Shown here piece by piece: positions 63,340-64,000 of a DNA stretch of 64,000 nt. Source of the DNA: Pantoea sp. BAV 3049 (GTDB lineage: Bacteria; Pseudomonadota; Gammaproteobacteria; Enterobacterales; Enterobacteriaceae); assembly GCF_009765445.1 (NCBI RefSeq), contig NZ_WHOY01000031.1, positions 4,418,139-4,482,138 on the forward strand, read 5' to 3'. Position 1 is the stretch's first letter. The number at the start of each line of letters is the position of its first letter. Below the pieces are notes generated by a model that ran no database searches, was not told the DNA's origin, and worked only from the letters and a program-made list of their open reading frames with translations. The translations under genes were made by a program, and so were the position numbers.

Positions 63340-64000
63340 ATGCAGGTAGATATTCATCAGACGGGCGCGGGCAGCAGCACGCTGCAAACTCGTCAGGCCG
63401 CCACAGCCCAGCCGCTGGATAAAGCGACAACGCTCACCGCCCGCACCGCTGCAGCCGCCAACAGCTATCCGGATCGTCCGCTGATCTCGTCTCAGCCGCT
63501 GCGCTACAACGTGCAGCTCAATGAGCAGCTGACGGCAGTACAGCAGGCCGACAGCTTTCTGCAAAGCGCCGAAAAGCAGGTGCTGCAGCTGGTGCATGCG
63601 CTGACACGGCGGGACGCTCAGGGGGAGGTTAGGGAGAGGAGCGAAAACCTTCAGCAACTGTTGATGCAGCGCGATAGCCTGTCCGGCGGCTATGTTGATC
63701 GGCAGTTGCAGCTGAACCTGCAAAGCAAGCCGCTGGTGAACTTCAGCCTGCAGGATGGGACAGCGCTGGTGAACAGATCGGAACAGGAGGTTCTGACTTT
63801 TTCGCTGGGTGGCAGACAGCGCGAAGTCAGCGCGGCCTCGCTGGAGGAGAATGCTTCACCACGTCATAATCTGCTGCGGCTGAATCAGGCTCTGGGGAAG
63901 TGGGGCATTCAGGGCAAGCTGGATGCGCAGGATCGGCTGAACTTTCAGGTGGATGAGCAGCGCTGGCCACAGGTGAGCCAGCATCTTAGCGTGCAGGGTG
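63340..64000 (+). CDS. lafW: LafW-like hook-associated protein, truncated by window end
   Basis: An open frame of 220 codons from ATG 63340 (an ATG also at 63337; GAAGG at 63331-63335) runs off the right edge. The product starts MQVDIHQTGAGSSTLQTRQA and has a helical segment around TAVQQADSFLQSAEKQVLQL. It is glutamine-rich and has no signal peptide. I recognise it from position rather than motif: in Flag-2 loci lafW follows lfgL and encodes a late hook-associated export substrate. Transcription should be from the lfgK promoter. Confidence 0.6.
   Translation, partial: MQVDIHQTGAGSSTLQTRQAATAQPLDKATTLTARTAAAANSYPDRPLISSQPLRYNVQLNEQLTAVQQADSFLQSAEKQVLQLVHALTRRDAQGEVRERSENLQQLLMQRDSLSGGYVDRQLQLNLQSKPLVNFSLQDGTALVNRSEQEVLTFSLGGRQREVSAASLEENASPRHNLLRLNQALGKWGIQGKLDAQDRLNFQVDEQRWPQVSQHLSVQG

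Noticed and set aside
1-64000. CRISPR arrays, tRNA or rRNA genes, prophage att sites
   Set aside because: No regularly spaced repeats, cloverleaf-like sequences or rRNA-like stretches were found on reading; a tRNA-scanning program would be the decisive check.

Overview
The window is enterobacterial chromosome. The block mdaB-ygiN, parC, plsC, ftsP, ygiQ, dkgA/yqhC, yghB, metC/exbBD matches the E. coli parC-metC neighbourhood in gene order and closely in protein sequence. The accessory content (GH3 glucosidase with ABC importer, histidine decarboxylase locus, Flag-2 flagella) suggests an Erwinia/Pantoea-like member of the Enterobacterales. That placement is inference; no rRNA or tRNA gene is present to test it.

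Layout. (1) 1-12752 is a catabolic and transport region. It holds a RidA-like protein, a DUF1028 protein and an M20 deacylase in one operon, a LysR regulator, a GH3 beta-glucosidase followed by a Tat-exported solute-binding protein, a fused two-permease protein and an ATPase, then a flavin monooxygenase and a second LysR regulator. (2) 13101-18905 is a histidine decarboxylase locus: an APC-type exchanger, PLP-dependent histidine decarboxylase, a second complete histidyl-tRNA synthetase (HisRS) and a 606-residue fusion. The fusion joins a Y1/RAYT-type transposase domain to a HisRS-like domain, and the catalytic residues of both halves are replaced. I regard this fusion as the most novel object here. 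(3) 18949-33318 is the conserved core, with a periplasmic PheC-like dehydratase inserted between mdaB and parC, and with yqhD absent. (4) 33406-38445 holds an MHS-family transporter, a relic of yghA, a YdcR-type MocR regulator, YlaC and a secreted LprI-like protein. (5) 38511-64000 is most of a Flag-2 (lateral-type) flagellar locus: export apparatus and switch genes on the minus strand, lafK and lfiEFGHIJ on the plus strand, a FliB/LafV-like gene, lfgN, two FlgM-type genes and lfgA on the minus strand, then lfgB-L and a truncated lafW. Flagellin and motor genes would lie beyond the right edge.

How the parts work together. In the hdc locus the exchanger would import histidine and export histamine while Hdc consumes cytoplasmic histidine and a proton. 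The second HisRS could protect or sense His-tRNA charging, and the fusion may be a regulator built from two dead enzymes. In the flagellar locus LafK lacks a receiver domain, and a consensus sigma-54 promoter precedes lfgB. A sigma-28-like promoter precedes lfgK, after a hairpin that follows lfgJ. The two FlgM-like proteins suggest an unusual anti-sigma-28 checkpoint.
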